A stretch of 15,902 nucleotides of DNA from an uncultured Christensenella sp. GTDB taxonomy: Bacteria; Bacillota; Clostridia; Christensenellales; UBA1242. The DNA is taken from positions 1 to 15,902 of the forward strand of contig CAJLLK010000021.1 of the NCBI GenBank assembly GCA_905207515.1, in the 5' to 3' direction. The position numbers and the translations under genes were made by a program. Below, piece after piece: positions 1 through 7,574 of the stretch; position 1 is the first letter of the stretch, and the number at the start of each line of letters is the position of its first letter. The notes under the pieces were generated by a model. The model was not told the origin of the DNA. It made no database searches and saw only the letters and a list, made by a program, of their open reading frames with translations.

Positions 1-1185
<1,185 letters not shown>

Positions 1186-1596
1186 TATGAGATTTTGTCT
1201 GAAAAGTCGCAGACCTTTCAAGCAAAATCGAGTAAAACACATTTTTTGAAGTTTACTTCAAAAAATATGTTAAACTTTTCTTTAACCATTAGTTTGCACT
1301 CTACACAAAAGTGCTTTCGCTCACTGTCCATTTTTCAGTGGCGCGTTATTCAGCTCTCCCTCTCTCCATCTCACCTTAGTGGAAGGAGATTGGGACGGGA
1401 AACCAACGGAATAGCGGTTAGGTCCTTAAGACCGTGCCCGCGTTAATGGAGTTGGTGTCTCCCCAGCTGTCCTTAGCTCGATAACTTACATTGACATTCC
1501 AAAATTACTTTCGTAAAGTTTGTTGTTTCGTTCTCAATACTATTTAATTGTCAAGGTTCTCGCTAACTGCTCGGTCTCCCTCGCGTCAGCATTCTT
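1186..1596 (-). other. Structured leader of the rRNA transcript (no gene seen)
   Basis: This gap between the rRNA promoter and the 16S 5' end contains no convincing ORF but many inverted repeats: a 12-bp AT-rich hairpin at 1241-1266 with a 2-base loop, GTTAAA/TTTAAC near 1269-1285, CACTG/CAGTG near 1321-1340, and a larger fold near 1390-1462 in which GGGA..CCAAC pairs with GTTGG..TCTCCC around a GGTCCTTAAGACC palindrome. The stretch is more GC-rich than the surrounding spacers, as expected for pre-rRNA leader. Such leaders carry RNase III processing stems and antitermination sites. The 3' partner of any processing stem would lie beyond the window. I did not match it to a known riboswitch. Confidence 0.55.
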
Positions 1597-1626
1597 ATTT
1601 TACTACATCCGCTCTCGCCTTGTCAA
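1597..1626 (-). promoter_or_regulatory. rRNA operon promoter
   Basis: On the minus strand, TTGACA (1621-1626) and TAAAAT (1597-1602) are separated by 18 bp, an almost perfect sigma-A promoter about 410 bases ahead of the 16S 5' end. A second TTGACA around 1549-1554 has no convincing -10 at the right distance and probably belongs to the leader. Confidence 0.75.
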
Positions 1627-1663
1627 CACTTTTTCAAAACTTTTCACAGTTTTTTGCAATTTT

Positions 1664-1694
1664 TTTAAAAAAAAGAGATTAATTTAATCTCTTT
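1664..1694 (-). terminator. Rho-independent terminator of the 1693-2430 gene
   Basis: A 10-bp stem (1672-1681 with 1685-1694) with a 3-base loop overlaps the TAA stop of the gene. On the minus strand it is followed by a run of T. It separates this gene from the rRNA promoter that starts about 40 bases further on. Confidence 0.8.
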
Positions 1695-2430
1695 ACACAA
1701 CTTGCAGAAAAATTGTTGTTACATTTTCCCCTGATTTGAAAGTTAAACTATAGTCTCCTGCTTCTGCTCCTTGTATCATATATGTATTATTGCCCAGCAA
1801 CGGCGCAAGTTGAACTGAAATTTTATCTGAATTTGAAACGATTTCCAAATTAGTCAAATTTATTTCAGAGCTAACCTTAAAAAACGCCATTTGATTTAAG
1901 TTTAAAATCAATTTTTCGTTTAAAAATTTGCAATTTTCGAGTTGTAAAAATTTTATTTTAAAACTGTTTTCTTCCAATGATTCATCCAAATTTTCGTCTT
2001 CAGAAAGATTGTCGTCTAAAACATCTCCTTGTTGTTCATCTTTATTTTCTTTTTCATCTTCAATTTTGACATCAGATTTATCTTCAGATTTTTCTGACAC
2101 CAGAACTTGAATTATCTTATTTGCGGTTTCTTCCCCATATTTACATTCAATTTTAAGTTGAGTTACACCTTCAGAAATTCCTGACAAAAAATTGCCATTT
2201 TCGGCATTCTCCAATTTTGCAATTTTGATATCGTCAATCTTTAAATCTACATTTGCATCTTTTATGGATATATAATAATTAAACTTTATCTTTTCTCCCA
2301 CACTGAGTTCTACATTATTGGCACTCACGACCAATTCCGGGGCTTCAATTTTTGGAATAAAAAAATAAATCATCAAACCAACTAAAACAATAAGCAAAAA
2401 GCTAGAAACGGTTAAAGCGACTTTTTTCAT
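1693..2430 (-). CDS. Membrane-anchored extracytoplasmic protein of unknown function, 245 aa
   Basis: No family is recognised with confidence. The N-terminus has two lysines and one hydrophobic segment (about residues 5-25) with no lipobox Cys, so it is an uncleaved anchor or signal peptide with the rest outside the cell. Residues about 32-110 (VVSANNVELSVGEKI and following) have the look of an Ig-like, BIG2-type beta domain. Residues about 112-155 are a highly acidic Glu/Asp/Lys/Ser linker without predicted fold. The last 90 residues form a second beta-rich domain with several LxIxS strands. GGAGAAAAA precedes the ATG. The gene is monocistronic, with its own promoter and a terminator overlapping its stop. 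It may be a cell-wall-associated or ligand-binding surface protein; this is inference from architecture only. Confidence 0.8.
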   Translation of the reverse strand: MKKVALTVSSFLLIVLVGLMIYFFIPKIEAPELVVSANNVELSVGEKIKFNYYISIKDANVDLKIDDIKIAKLENAENGNFLSGISEGVTQLKIECKYGEETANKIIQVLVSEKSEDKSDVKIEDEKENKDEQQGDVLDDNLSEDENLDESLEENSFKIKFLQLENCKFLNEKLILNLNQMAFFKVSSEINLTNLEIVSNSDKISVQLAPLLGNNTYMIQGAEAGDYSLTFKSGENVTTIFLQVV

Positions 2431-2451
2431 TTTTTCTCCAAAACATTAGAA

Positions 2452-2480
2452 AATATAACACAAGAAACCAAAAAAATCAA
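2452..2480 (-). promoter_or_regulatory. Probable promoter of the 1693-2430 gene
   Basis: TTGATT (2475-2480) and TATATT (2452-2457) on the minus strand are 17 bp apart, about 20 bases before the start codon. Confidence 0.55.
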
Positions 2481-2539
2481 CTCATTTCGATGTTTGTAAA
2501 TAAAATGTGCCTAATTAGTTAAACGCGCAATATAAAAAC

Positions 2540-2572
2540 AAAAATACACCACAATATGCGGTGTATTTTTAT
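2540..2572 (-). terminator. Terminator behind tRNA-Val
   Basis: AATACACC pairs with GGTGTATT around a 9-base loop, extended by A/T pairs. In the minus direction it is followed by TTTTTGTTTTT, only a few bases after the CCA end of the tRNA. Confidence 0.75.
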
Positions 2573-2574
2573 TA

Positions 2575-2650
2575 TGGTGGGAGTTATAGGGCTCGAACCT
2601 ATGACCCTCTGCTTGTAAGGCAGATGCTCTCCCAGCTGAGCTAAACTCCC
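2575..2650 (-). tRNA. tRNA-Val, anticodon TAC
   Basis: The minus strand folds as a complete cloverleaf of 76 bases: acceptor GGGAGTT/AACTCCC with all 7 pairs, D-arm GCTC..GAGC, anticodon loop CTTACAA giving TAC, T-arm ATAGG/CCTAT with TTCGAGC, discriminator A and a gene-encoded CCA (2575-2577). TAC reads valine codons. It is a single tRNA with its own promoter and terminator, between two envelope-protein genes. Confidence 0.95.
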
Positions 2651-2654
2651 TCAA

Positions 2655-2693
2655 TGCTCTTTAAGTTTAACACACTTAAAGAGCACATGTCAA
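2655..2693 (-). promoter_or_regulatory. tRNA-Val promoter containing a 12-bp perfect inverted repeat
   Basis: TTGACA (2688-2693) is followed after 18 bp by TAAACT (2664-2669), placing the start of transcription about 7 bases before the tRNA. The inverted repeat TGCTCTTTAAGT / ACTTAAAGAGCA (2655-2666 and 2674-2685, 7-base loop) fills the spacer, the -10 and the start site. It has no T-run directly behind it in the minus direction, so it is not a standard terminator for the upstream gene. An operator is one possibility. Confidence 0.55.
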
Positions 2694-2718
2694 CTTTTTT
2701 TACAAAGTTTTTTAAATT

Positions 2719-4251
2719 TTATTCAAACCAAGCTGTCATTGCTGTGAGAGTAAAAGTTTCGCCTTCAGCAACTTCATATCCACGGCTCAAAATTTCTTCA
2801 ATAACTTCAAGCAATGTTGTTTCGCCGCTGATTGGTTGACCATTAATAGTTTCGATTTCAAAAGAATTTCGTTCATCGGTCGTTTGCAAATAAATTCTTA
2901 TTCCTGAGAATTGAACTGGAGTTCTGTCCTCCGTGTAAAGCTGTCTAATTTCACCTGTTTGTTCAATATACATATCAAGAAGCTGATAAATAGTGCTGTC
3001 AGAGCTTTTTTCTTGTCTGCCGCTGAGTCTACTACTATAAGGAATTCCGCTATCTATTTCGTTAAGCACATATACATTTTCATTGCCTTCAACATAGCAG
3101 TTGATTCCATTTGTTACTGTAAATGTTGTGAAATTTTTGTTGATTACAGCTTGCAAAGTGATTGCTGTTGTGCTTTCTGGATTTGCTGCGACAACTGCGT
3201 CAACCAATGTTTGTGCGTCTGTGTAAGTTGTGCTGTTGTAAGTCAAGCCATCAAAACTATAGAATGAATAAGTTGTTTCCCAATTTGAAGCATCCAACAT
3301 TTCAGCAAGTGCAGCATAATTTTCAACTGTGAATGTGATTTCTGTGCTGCCGTTGTAAGTTGCATCCGCAGAAGTTTGAAGTTGTGCTGTGTAAGAGATT
3401 GCTGTGGCTTTGAGATAAACATCATAAGTTGTGCCTTCATAAGAAGATGGAATGTTGATTTGTGTGATTGTTGCATTGTCAGCATCAGCCCAAGAATATG
3501 TGTAGCCATCTTCCATATATTCAGCTGCCAAAGTTTCAACTGAGCTCAAAACAATAGTTCTGTCTTTGTAAACTTCTTCTGTGCTGATGATTGTGTCAGC
3601 ATTCAATCTATATTGAATTGTGACTTTTGCTTGTTCTTGCCAAACTGCTTCAAGAACGATGTTTTCTGTTGTTTCAAAAGAAGCGGTTGTGTAAATTGTG
3701 TTTGTTTTGTCGCCTTGAATTCTCCAGCCCAAGAAATTATAGTTTTCATAAGTCAAAACTGGAAGAGTTTCGCCAAAAGTATAGTGTGTTTTGCCGTCAG
3801 CAGGAACTTCTTGTGTCGTTTCTTCATCGTCGCCTTGAGCAAGATAATCATAAGAAACATCAAATTCCTTGATTTCAAACACAGCCAAAAGGTTTGCATA
3901 ATCTGTCATTTTGATTGTGATTTCGTTTTCAGTGAATTTTGGTTCTGCGCTTGAAGAATAATCTGCAGCAGTTCCTTCAAACCAGCCCACAAAATTATAG
4001 CCGTTTGAAACCGTTCTCAATGTGATTTCATTCAAATGACCTTCGGTGATTTCAAGCTCGGTGCCAGTTTCGTCCTTATATTGAACAACGGCAAAAGCTC
4101 CATTTGGGTCTTCGGTTTGCCCTGTGTAAACTGCCACGCCGACAGTTGCATCAATAGAATAATATGTGGCAAAAGCCGTTCCGACAATCATAAGTGGAAT
4201 GATGACAACCATGGCACATATAATCAAAATTTTTGAGAGTGTTCTAGACAT
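2719..4251 (-). CDS. Surface protein with InlB-type B-repeats, 510 aa
   Basis: Residues 8-30 are a hydrophobic signal-anchor. Two Listeria/Bacteroides-type repeats follow: about 60-127, with the signature GYNFVGW and end LLAVFEI, and about 130-207, with NYNFLGW and end LEAVWQ. In this family a beta-sheet unit begins with a strand and ends in a Gly-Trp / Ala-Val-Trp pattern. The rest (210-510) is Thr/Ser/Tyr-rich, beta-sheet-like, with more degenerate units; the last residues (LTAMTAWFE) look like another repeat end. There is no LPxTG sorting motif and no C-terminal membrane segment, so it is held by its N-terminus or secreted. AAGGAGG lies five bases before the ATG. B-repeats occur in adhesins and invasins and in many gut commensal surface proteins; the ligand is unknown. 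Confidence 0.85.
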   Translation of the reverse strand: MSRTLSKILIICAMVVIIPLMIVGTAFATYYSIDATVGVAVYTGQTEDPNGAFAVVQYKDETGTELEITEGHLNEITLRTVSNGYNFVGWFEGTAADYSSSAEPKFTENEITIKMTDYANLLAVFEIKEFDVSYDYLAQGDDEETTQEVPADGKTHYTFGETLPVLTYENYNFLGWRIQGDKTNTIYTTASFETTENIVLEAVWQEQAKVTIQYRLNADTIISTEEVYKDRTIVLSSVETLAAEYMEDGYTYSWADADNATITQINIPSSYEGTTYDVYLKATAISYTAQLQTSADATYNGSTEITFTVENYAALAEMLDASNWETTYSFYSFDGLTYNSTTYTDAQTLVDAVVAANPESTTAITLQAVINKNFTTFTVTNGINCYVEGNENVYVLNEIDSGIPYSSRLSGRQEKSSDSTIYQLLDMYIEQTGEIRQLYTEDRTPVQFSGIRIYLQTTDERNSFEIETINGQPISGETTLLEVIEEILSRGYEVAEGETFTLTAMTAWFE

Positions 4252-4274
4252 AAAAACCTCCTTAACTTGCCTTA

Positions 4275-4303
4275 ATTATAACACACCAAAAAGCGTATTT
4301 CAA
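4275..4303 (-). promoter_or_regulatory. Promoter of the B-repeat surface protein gene
   Basis: On the minus strand TTGAAA (4298-4303) is followed after 17 bp by a perfect TATAAT (4275-4280), about 23 bases before the start codon. It makes the gene independent of spo0A upstream, although no terminator is visible between the two genes. Confidence 0.75.
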
Positions 4304-4371
4304 GACCCAAAATGAAAATTTTTGACATTTTTAAGGAAATTTTTGAAATTTGCTTGACTTTTTGGTTGGCT

Positions 4372-5118
4372 TCAGCCATCCATAATCATTTTGTCGGCAA
4401 TCAGTGCAATAAGCTCTCCATTTGTTGGCTTTTCATTTCTATTATATATCTTTAAGCCAAAAATATTGTTAATGTTTTCAATTTTGCCCCTGTTCCAAGC
4501 CACTTCAATGGCGTGACGCATTCCCCTTTCAACCTTGCTGGAACTTGTTTCGAAACGTTCGGCAATTGTTGGATAGAGTTTTTTCGTGATTGAACCTATG
4601 ATTTCAGGCTCTTCAACTGCAAGTTTTACAGCTTCACGCAAAAATTGATAACCTTTGATATGAGCTGGAATGCCTATACTTATAAATATATTCGAAATCT
4701 TTTCATCAAGTTGCTTATTTTCTCCTATAGAACGTCCATTATTTAAAACTTCGTTTATTCTGCTTTCCAAATTTTCTGGGGAAACAGGCTTGACCATAAA
4801 ATAACTTGCTCCAGACTGAATGGCTTTTGTCACAAACCCACTGTGAGACAAATTTGAAACAAAAAACACCTTTGGCATTTTGTCTTTCAAAACCTTTATC
4901 TTGTCCAAAACCGCAAAACCGTCAAGATTTGAAAGCATAACTTCCATAATCAAAACATCTGGCTTTAAAGAAAGCACATCTTCCACAACCTTGGCTCCGT
5001 CAAAGCTTGTTCCAACAAACTCAAAATTTTCACTTTTCTTGAAGTAATCCAAAACATTGTTATCTTCTGCGACATCTGCCACATAAATCTTTGGCAATTT
5101 GTTTTCTTTCAATTCCAT
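4372..5118 (-). CDS. spo0A: Spo0A-like transcription factor with non-canonical receiver domain, 248 aa
   Basis: Spo0A is the master regulator of sporulation entry; phosphorylation of its receiver Asp normally causes dimer formation and DNA binding. Here residues 10-125 form the receiver and 137-248 the Spo0A C-terminal DNA-binding domain, where near-identity to B. subtilis is clear (IPAHIKGYQFLREAV, GSITKKLYPTIAERF, KVERGMRHAIEVAWNRG, KPTNGELIALIADK). The receiver keeps Lys110 (VKP) and Ser88 in the Thr/Ser position, but the phospho-acceptor site reads MEV instead of LDI (Glu59, codon GAA at 4942-4944), and the acidic pair reads DV (Asp15-Val16) instead of DD. The linker is shorter than in Bacillus. 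AAGGAG lies seven bases before the ATG. The spoIVB gene that usually sits beside spo0A is absent. A constitutively active or phosphorylation-independent form is inferred. Confidence 0.93.
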   Translation of the reverse strand: MELKENKLPKIYVADVAEDNNVLDYFKKSENFEFVGTSFDGAKVVEDVLSLKPDVLIMEVMLSNLDGFAVLDKIKVLKDKMPKVFFVSNLSHSGFVTKAIQSGASYFMVKPVSPENLESRINEVLNNGRSIGENKQLDEKISNIFISIGIPAHIKGYQFLREAVKLAVEEPEIIGSITKKLYPTIAERFETSSSKVERGMRHAIEVAWNRGKIENINNIFGLKIYNRNEKPTNGELIALIADKMIMDG

Positions 5119-5136
5119 TTTTTTACTCCTTTAATT

Positions 5137-5166
5137 TTTATATTGTCCTGCAAAACACTCTTACAA
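5137..5166 (-). promoter_or_regulatory. Possible spo0A promoter
   Basis: TTGTAA (5161-5166) and TATAAA (5137-5142) on the minus strand, 18 bp apart, end about 20 bases before the spo0A start codon. The -35 is weak, which would suit an activated or sigma-H-type promoter, but I cannot assign the sigma factor. Confidence 0.45.
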
Positions 5167-5229
5167 TAACACAAAGGTTGAAAAATAAAAAAAAGAAAAA
5201 TCTCCTATCCTGTCGGGTTGAAGACAAAG

Positions 5230-5237
5230 TTGTCGAA
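5230..5237 (+). promoter_or_regulatory. Exact Spo0A-box (0A-box) in the spo0A upstream region
   Basis: TTGTCGAA matches the 0A-box consensus known from B. subtilis and clostridia. A weaker partner, CTGTCGGG, lies 20 bp away at 5210-5217. The exact site is about 110 bases upstream of the spo0A start and about 64 bases beyond its likely -35, in the spacer shared with the divergent membrane protein gene. I found no other exact copy in the window. Autoregulation is inferred. Confidence 0.5.
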
Positions 5238-5351
5238 ATAGGTTGAAACACAAATTTTGCTATTGAAATTGAAAGAATTTGAGCATTAAAAACAGATAAA
5301 AGCAAAATTTCTGAATTTTTCAAAGAAATTTATTTTAAGCTTTTATTTTAG

Positions 5352-5381
5352 TTGACATTATTCATAGAATTTAGTTATATA
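5352..5381 (+). promoter_or_regulatory. Promoter of the plus-strand membrane protein gene
   Basis: TTGACA (5352-5357) is followed after 17-18 bp by TTATAT/TATATA (5375-5381), about 28 bases before the ATG at 5409. Confidence 0.65.
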
Positions 5382-5408
5382 CATTATATAAAGAAAAAGG
5401 GGATTTTT

Positions 5409-5983
5409 ATGAACAAGAAAAAATTGTTTTCGACTCTGTTGCACTCGGACTAAGTGTTCTGTTTTTGTGTTTGCTGGCGATGCCAGTTGTGGAAAATTTA
5501 AGTTTTTATAGCATCATCTCAATTGCAGACATTCTTACAGAAATTGGCTCTGCCGGAACAGACCCTGTTCAGTTGGTTCTTCTCGTCGATGTTTTGTTTA
5601 TGGTGCTGCTTTTAATCTTTTTGATTTTGATTACAATCTTTTTAACTTTGGCACTGCTTTGCGATTTGAATGTCATCAAAAGCGAAAAACTTTTAAGGGC
5701 AATGAAAATCACTTCTCTCACCTTGTCAAGCATCAATATCTTCTTCTCAGTTGTCATTTTTGGAGCAAGTTTTATGCTTTGGATGGAAGAAGTCAATTTT
5801 GTTTCAATGGCATTCATTTTGATTTGGTCGATTGCAAGTGTTGTGCTGATTGCTAAAGCAAAAGGCAAAAAGAAAGCTCCACAAGTTGAAACACAAAAAG
5901 TTGAGTCGCAACCTGCAGTTGAAGAAAAAGTTGAAGAGCCAAGCGAAACAACGCAGCAAACCGAAGACACAAAAGTTGAATAA
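5409..5983 (+). CDS. Four-helix membrane protein with charged tail, start frameshifted in a poly-A run
   Basis: The natural start is the ATG at 5409, behind AAGGGG and a promoter, but that frame stops after 14 codons (MNKKKLFSTLLHSD). The long frame is open to 5983 and shows coding character upstream of its first start-like codon (TTG at 5465). One extra A in the run of six A at 5418-5423 would join the frames and give MNKKKIVFDSVALGLSVLF and then the rest, 191 aa, with a proper Lys-rich start and first membrane helix. Helices lie at about 10-28, 54-87, 96-120 and 126-146; the tail (about 147-191) is Lys, then Glu/Val/Thr rich, and cytoplasmic by the positive-inside rule. The family is not recognised. 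The frameshift may be real decay, slippage on the A-run, or a sequence error. If translated only from 5465, the first helix would be cut short. Confidence 0.7.
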
Positions 5984-5988
5984 AAAAC

Positions 5989-6014
5989 AAAACCACGAAA
6001 AATCGTGGTTTTTT
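5989..6014 (+). terminator. Terminator of the membrane protein gene
   Basis: AAAACCACGA pairs with TCGTGGTTTT around AAAA, followed by T residues, directly after the TAA stop. Confidence 0.85.
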
Positions 6015-6020
6015 GTTACA

Positions 6021-6046
6021 ACAAAAAAGACTGAAAACTCAGTCTT
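6021..6046 (-). terminator. Terminator of the 6045-7487 lipoprotein gene
   Basis: AAGACTGA pairs with TCAGTCTT around a 4-base loop (6027-6034 with 6039-6046). In the minus direction it is followed by a T-run and it overlaps the stop codon. It lies back to back with the plus-strand terminator. The same stem core recurs at 14436-14465. Confidence 0.8.
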
Positions 6047-7487
6047 ATTTTGTATGTCTAGAGTTAATTGTTGTCAAGCCCAAAAGTTGATATTCTTCAA
6101 CAGGATTGTTTGGATTTACATCCACCTTTGCACGATACAAATAATAGTTTTCGTCAGTTTCTTCTTCAGTCTCTTCTTCGTCAGCGTCTTCATCTTCCAC
6201 TTCTTCAAGCTGAGCGTAGAAGTAAACATATTTTCCGTCGAAAGCAGACAACGTTCCATCATAAATCGCTGTCATTGTGACAACAGTTGTGCAAGCCACT
6301 TCTCCGTTTGAATTTATTGTCGACAAATCAGCTGTGAAAATGTTTGTTGTGGTCGACAAAATCACTTTTCTGCCACTGATTTGCAAGATGTTGAAGTCTG
6401 AAACTGCTTTTGTTCCGTTCATAAAAGTTACTCTTTGAGCAGACGCATTTTTTCTTGCATACATAAGTTCGCTTGAAGCGTTGTTGAAGACAAAACCAAC
6501 ATAATCATTTTCATTTGTTGCAATCATTTTAAGGTCTGAAACAGTGCCAGTGTAAAAAAGTGTGGAACTTCTGAGCAATTTGTCTCCTGTGTATCTTGAA
6601 GAGTCAACATAATAAACCGTGTTATTTCCATTTTCTGTCGTTTGGAAGAACAAAATGTCTCTTTCTCTTCCGACAAAAGTTCTTGTGTCTGAAAATGCAT
6701 CAATTTTTTTTGCGTTTTCGGTCGCTTCGTTTACACCAATTCTATAGATGTTTGTGCCAGCAACATCAGAGTTGTCTTCGTCGGTTCTTGCTGTTGTGTA
6801 ATAAATCTGACCATTCCAATTCAATGTGCTGCCAGCGGCGTCTTGTTGATAAGTTTTTGGAATTGCCGCACTTGTGACATCATCAGCAATCGTTTCAACG
6901 CTTCCAACAGAATTTCCAATTCTTATTCTAATCAAACTTGTGTTGACAAGCATGATCATATAATATTGTCCATCATACTTCAAAACTTGAAACTCGGAAA
7001 TCTCGCCACTTGTTGTGTAAATCTTGCTCTTGCCGTCACCGTTAAGTCTGCTTCTATAAAAAGTTGTGTAGTTGTAATAGTTGCTTGTTTCACCATCTGC
7101 GTTTTCTGCCTTCTGTCTGTTTGGCGTCGCATAATAGATGTAATCGCCCAAAACAAACATATAGCCATTTTCATAACCAACAACTTCACTTGTCACATTT
7201 TCAACGTTTTTTGGAGAATAATCTTCAGATTTTGCTTCCAGAGCGTTTGTGTTAAGCCTTGCAAGATAAGAAACTCTCGCATTTGTCTTATAGTCTCGGT
7301 CGCTGCTGAAACCACTTATGTCTGCAAAAGCGTTTCCATAATAAAGATAACCATCCACCAAAACAGCTGAATTGCCATTGTAGATGATTTCAGAATTTGA
7401 ATTGGTTATGTTTCCAACAGTGGCACAACCTGCCAAGAGAAAACCAAAACCAAAAATAAAACAAAGCACCTTTAAAAATTTTTTCAT
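6045..7487 (-). CDS. Probable beta-propeller lipoprotein, 480 aa
   Basis: The N-terminus is a lipoprotein signal: MKK, a hydrophobic stretch, then the lipobox LLAGC with Cys21 as the lipidation site, so the mature protein is tethered to the outer face of the membrane. The rest consists of repeated motifs of the type YYxNxxD..YxYRxRLNGDGKSKI, GQIYYTTAR.. and DILFFQTTENGNNTVYYVD, roughly every 45-55 residues. This resembles the blades of DUF5050-type beta-propellers of Bacillota. The match is by pattern only. Residues about 428-447 are an almost pure Glu/Asp/Thr insertion between the last strands. GGAGA precedes the ATG. Monocistronic. Related proteins are usually ligand-binding or sensory domains; the ligand is unknown. 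Confidence 0.85.
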   Translation of the reverse strand: MKKFLKVLCFIFGFGFLLAGCATVGNITNSNSEIIYNGNSAVLVDGYLYYGNAFADISGFSSDRDYKTNARVSYLARLNTNALEAKSEDYSPKNVENVTSEVVGYENGYMFVLGDYIYYATPNRQKAENADGETSNYYNYTTFYRSRLNGDGKSKIYTTSGEISEFQVLKYDGQYYMIMLVNTSLIRIRIGNSVGSVETIADDVTSAAIPKTYQQDAAGSTLNWNGQIYYTTARTDEDNSDVAGTNIYRIGVNEATENAKKIDAFSDTRTFVGRERDILFFQTTENGNNTVYYVDSSRYTGDKLLRSSTLFYTGTVSDLKMIATNENDYVGFVFNNASSELMYARKNASAQRVTFMNGTKAVSDFNILQISGRKVILSTTTNIFTADLSTINSNGEVACTTVVTMTAIYDGTLSAFDGKYVYFYAQLEEVEDEDADEEETEEETDENYYLYRAKVDVNPNNPVEEYQLLGLTTINSRHTK

Positions 7488-7523
7488 CTAAATCTCCAGT
7501 AAATTTTAAGTTCCAGTGTTTAT

Positions 7524-7553
7524 ATAATACAATATTATTGCCACAAAAGTCAA
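7524..7553 (-). promoter_or_regulatory. Promoter of the 6045-7487 lipoprotein gene
   Basis: TTGACT (7548-7553) and TATTAT (7524-7529) on the minus strand are 18 bp apart, about 35 bases before the start codon. Confidence 0.65.
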
Positions 7554-7574
7554 TAAAATTTCAAAATCTCAAAA

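Noticed and set aside
2911..3954. Cys- and Phe-rich plus-strand ORFs (2911-3267, 3613-3954)
   Set aside because: They are antisense reflections of the Glu/Thr/Ala-rich B-repeat surface protein, which has RBS, promoter and domain matches on the other strand.
5138..5323. 61-codon minus-strand ORF upstream of spo0A
   Set aside because: Phe-rich composition from AT-rich spacer, overlaps the spo0A promoter and 0A-box, no RBS, no recognisable pattern.
5569..5970. 133-codon minus-strand ORF
   Set aside because: Antisense to the four-helix membrane protein; Ser/Lys-rich shadow frame without RBS.
6843..7370. 175-codon plus-strand ORF
   Set aside because: Antisense to the propeller lipoprotein; hydrophobic Ile/Val/Cys composition is the mirror of Asn/Asp/Tyr-rich codons on the coding strand.
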